Translations under genes and position numbers: made by a program
Notes under the pieces: model-generated
Told to the model about the DNA's origin: nothing
Database searches by the model: none
What the model saw: only the letters and a program-made list of their open reading frames with translations
Part shown: piece by piece, positions 13,638 through 15,104 of the stretch
Layout of the letters: each line of letters opens with the position of its first letter
How positions within the stretch are numbered: the stretch's first letter is position 1
Assembly (NCBI GenBank): GCA_934394665.1
Contig: CAKRRS010000069.1
Coordinates: 1-15,104 of the forward strand
Length of the DNA stretch: 15,104 nucleotides
Direction of reading: 5' to 3'
DNA from: an uncultured Acetatifactor sp.
Lineage (GTDB): Bacteria > Bacillota > Clostridia > Lachnospirales > Lachnospiraceae

Positions 13638-15083
13638 TTATCCGATCAGCCAGTCATACATCTCCTGATACTTGTTGGCTGATACTTTCCAGGAATAATC
13701 AGTGGCCATGGCACGATCCACGATCTTATTCCACTCTCTCTTCCTGTCATAGTAAATATGCTCCGCATAGCGGATCGCATTCAGCATCTCATGTGCATTG
13801 TAATTCGTGAAGCTGAATCCTGTACCGGTACCCTCATATTCATTATACGGCTGTACGGTGTCCTTCAGTCCTCCGGTCTCCCTGACGATAGGCACGGTGC
13901 CGTAACGCAGCGCAATCAGCTGGCTCAGTCCGCACGGCTCAAACAGTGACGGCATCAGGTACGCGTCACAAGACGCATAAATCTTGTGAGACAGTGCATC
14001 CGAATAGTAAATATTGGCAGATACCTTGTCACCATACTTCCAGTCAAAATGACGGAACATATTTTCATAACGTTCCTCACCGGTTCCCAGTACTACAAAC
14101 TGAATATCATCCTGGCACAGTTCATCCATCACATAAGCGATCAGATCCAGGCCCTTCTGGTCTGTCAGTCGGGATACCAGACCGATCATCATCTTCTTGT
14201 CATCTACACGAATTCCCAATTCTTCCTGCAAGGCACGTTTATTCTTCACCTTTTCCTTACGGAAATTCACTGCATTGTATGCTTTTACGATATTTTTGTC
14301 CGTCTCCGGATTGAACTCTTCATAGTCAATGCCGTTGACAATACCACGCAGATCGTGACTTCTGGCACGTAACAGTCCGTCCAGTCCCTCTCCGTAGAAC
14401 GGGGTCTTGATTTCTTCTGCGTAAGTATCACTTACCGTAGTCACCGCATCTGCAAATACGATACCGCCCTTTAACAGATTTGCATCCTTATAAGCCTCCA
14501 GCTTGTCAGAGGTAAAATAATACTCCGGCAGACCGGTAATGCTCTGTACCGTCTTCACATCCCATTTTCCCTGGAACTTCAGGTTATGTATCGTGATAAC
14601 GGACTTGATATTACGGTAAAACTCTCCGCCGTGGAAACGTTCCTTCAGATATACCGGGATCAGACCGGTCTGCCAGTCATGGCAATGAATCAGATCCGGC
14701 TGGAAATTCAACAGCGGTAAAGCCGACAGCACTGCCTTGCAGAAATAAGCGTATTTTTCGATCTCATATCTGGGATCATCTCCATAAGGCTTGAAGCCTC
14801 CGAAATAACTCTCATTATCAATGAAATAATAATGCACCCCGGCTTCTTCTGCCTCCAGAACACCTACGTACACGTTCTGCCAGTTGAAATCCATGTAGAA
14901 ATGTGTCACATACCTAAGCTTATCCTTCATCTCCTGCTTCATACAGGTGTACTTCGGGATAAACACTCTTACATCAAAATACTCCTTGTCAATATACTTC
15001 GGCAAAGATCCTACGACATCCGCAAGTCCTCCGGTCTTGATAAAAGGTACGCCTTCCGATGCGGCAAAAAGAATTTTTTTCAT
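13638..15083 (-). CDS. glgA: Glycogen synthase GlgA (ADP-glucose, GT5)
   Basis: GlgA transfers glucose from ADP-glucose to the non-reducing end of alpha-1,4-glucan. The 481-aa protein has the expected two Rossmann domains of GT-B. The N-terminal KTGGLADV motif is at 16-23, with Lys16 contacting ADP-glucose. DLIHCHDWQTGLIPVY is the characteristic central stretch. The C-terminal PSLFEPCGLSQL segment has the catalytic Glu382, followed by RETGGLKDTV. GGAGG lies 6 nt before the ATG used; an ATG five codons earlier overlaps that region. Upstream sequence is cut off by the window at 15104, so its promoter and any further glg genes are not visible. Its downstream partner is a flippase, an unusual neighbour for a storage gene. 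Confidence 0.96.
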   Translation of the reverse strand: MKKILFAASEGVPFIKTGGLADVVGSLPKYIDKEYFDVRVFIPKYTCMKQEMKDKLRYVTHFYMDFNWQNVYVGVLEAEEAGVHYYFIDNESYFGGFKPYGDDPRYEIEKYAYFCKAVLSALPLLNFQPDLIHCHDWQTGLIPVYLKERFHGGEFYRNIKSVITIHNLKFQGKWDVKTVQSITGLPEYYFTSDKLEAYKDANLLKGGIVFADAVTTVSDTYAEEIKTPFYGEGLDGLLRARSHDLRGIVNGIDYEEFNPETDKNIVKAYNAVNFRKEKVKNKRALQEELGIRVDDKKMMIGLVSRLTDQKGLDLIAYVMDELCQDDIQFVVLGTGEERYENMFRHFDWKYGDKVSANIYYSDALSHKIYASCDAYLMPSLFEPCGLSQLIALRYGTVPIVRETGGLKDTVQPYNEYEGTGTGFSFTNYNAHEMLNAIRYAEHIYYDRKREWNKIVDRAMATDYSWKVSANKYQEMYDWLIG

Positions 15084-15104
15084 GTAAACCCTCCACATAT
15101 GCTA

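Overview
The window reads as chromosomal core DNA of a low-to-mid GC Firmicute. The protein families and leader style fit Clostridia, most likely a Lachnospiraceae member such as a Blautia relative. That placement is an inference from protein resemblance, not from a marker gene. No transposase, phage, plasmid, CRISPR, tRNA or rRNA signal is visible. Eight of the nine genes run on the minus strand; only the NudC-type gene is on the plus strand.

Layout on the minus strand, in transcription order (right to left). (1) glgA (glycogen synthase) is followed after 25 bp by a MurJ/SpoVB-like flippase. This pair converges on the plus-strand nudC, and both transcripts end in one bidirectional terminator at 11903-11949. 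(2) A divergent intergenic region (10634-10973) carries back-to-back promoters for nudC (plus) and for a leftward run of four genes: an MraY/WecA-family phosphosugar transferase, greA, a fused HAD-phosphatase/CPBP membrane protease, and a family 2 glycosyltransferase. (3) A 360-bp gap (6281-6639) carries a candidate promoter and a perfect 16-bp inverted repeat. (4) gltB and gltD, the two subunits of glutamate synthase, are separated by an unusually structured 152-bp spacer.

How the genes work together: gltBD makes glutamate from glutamine and 2-oxoglutarate. The MraY-like enzyme, the glycosyltransferase and the flippase all suggest undecaprenyl-linked envelope work. glgA makes storage polysaccharide, NudC degrades NADH or NAD caps, and GreA rescues backtracked RNA polymerase.

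The most interesting signals are non-coding. The gltB-gltD spacer is almost entirely four consecutive inverted repeats. Its last hairpin plus the gltD ribosome-binding region also occurs, with a stem-preserving base change, directly before the MraY-like gene about 9 kb away. The HAD-CPBP fusion is the most unusual protein. In seven of the nine genes the best ribosome-binding site supports an ATG that is not the most upstream possible start or equals it only with a clear Shine-Dalgarno; the starts given here follow those sites.
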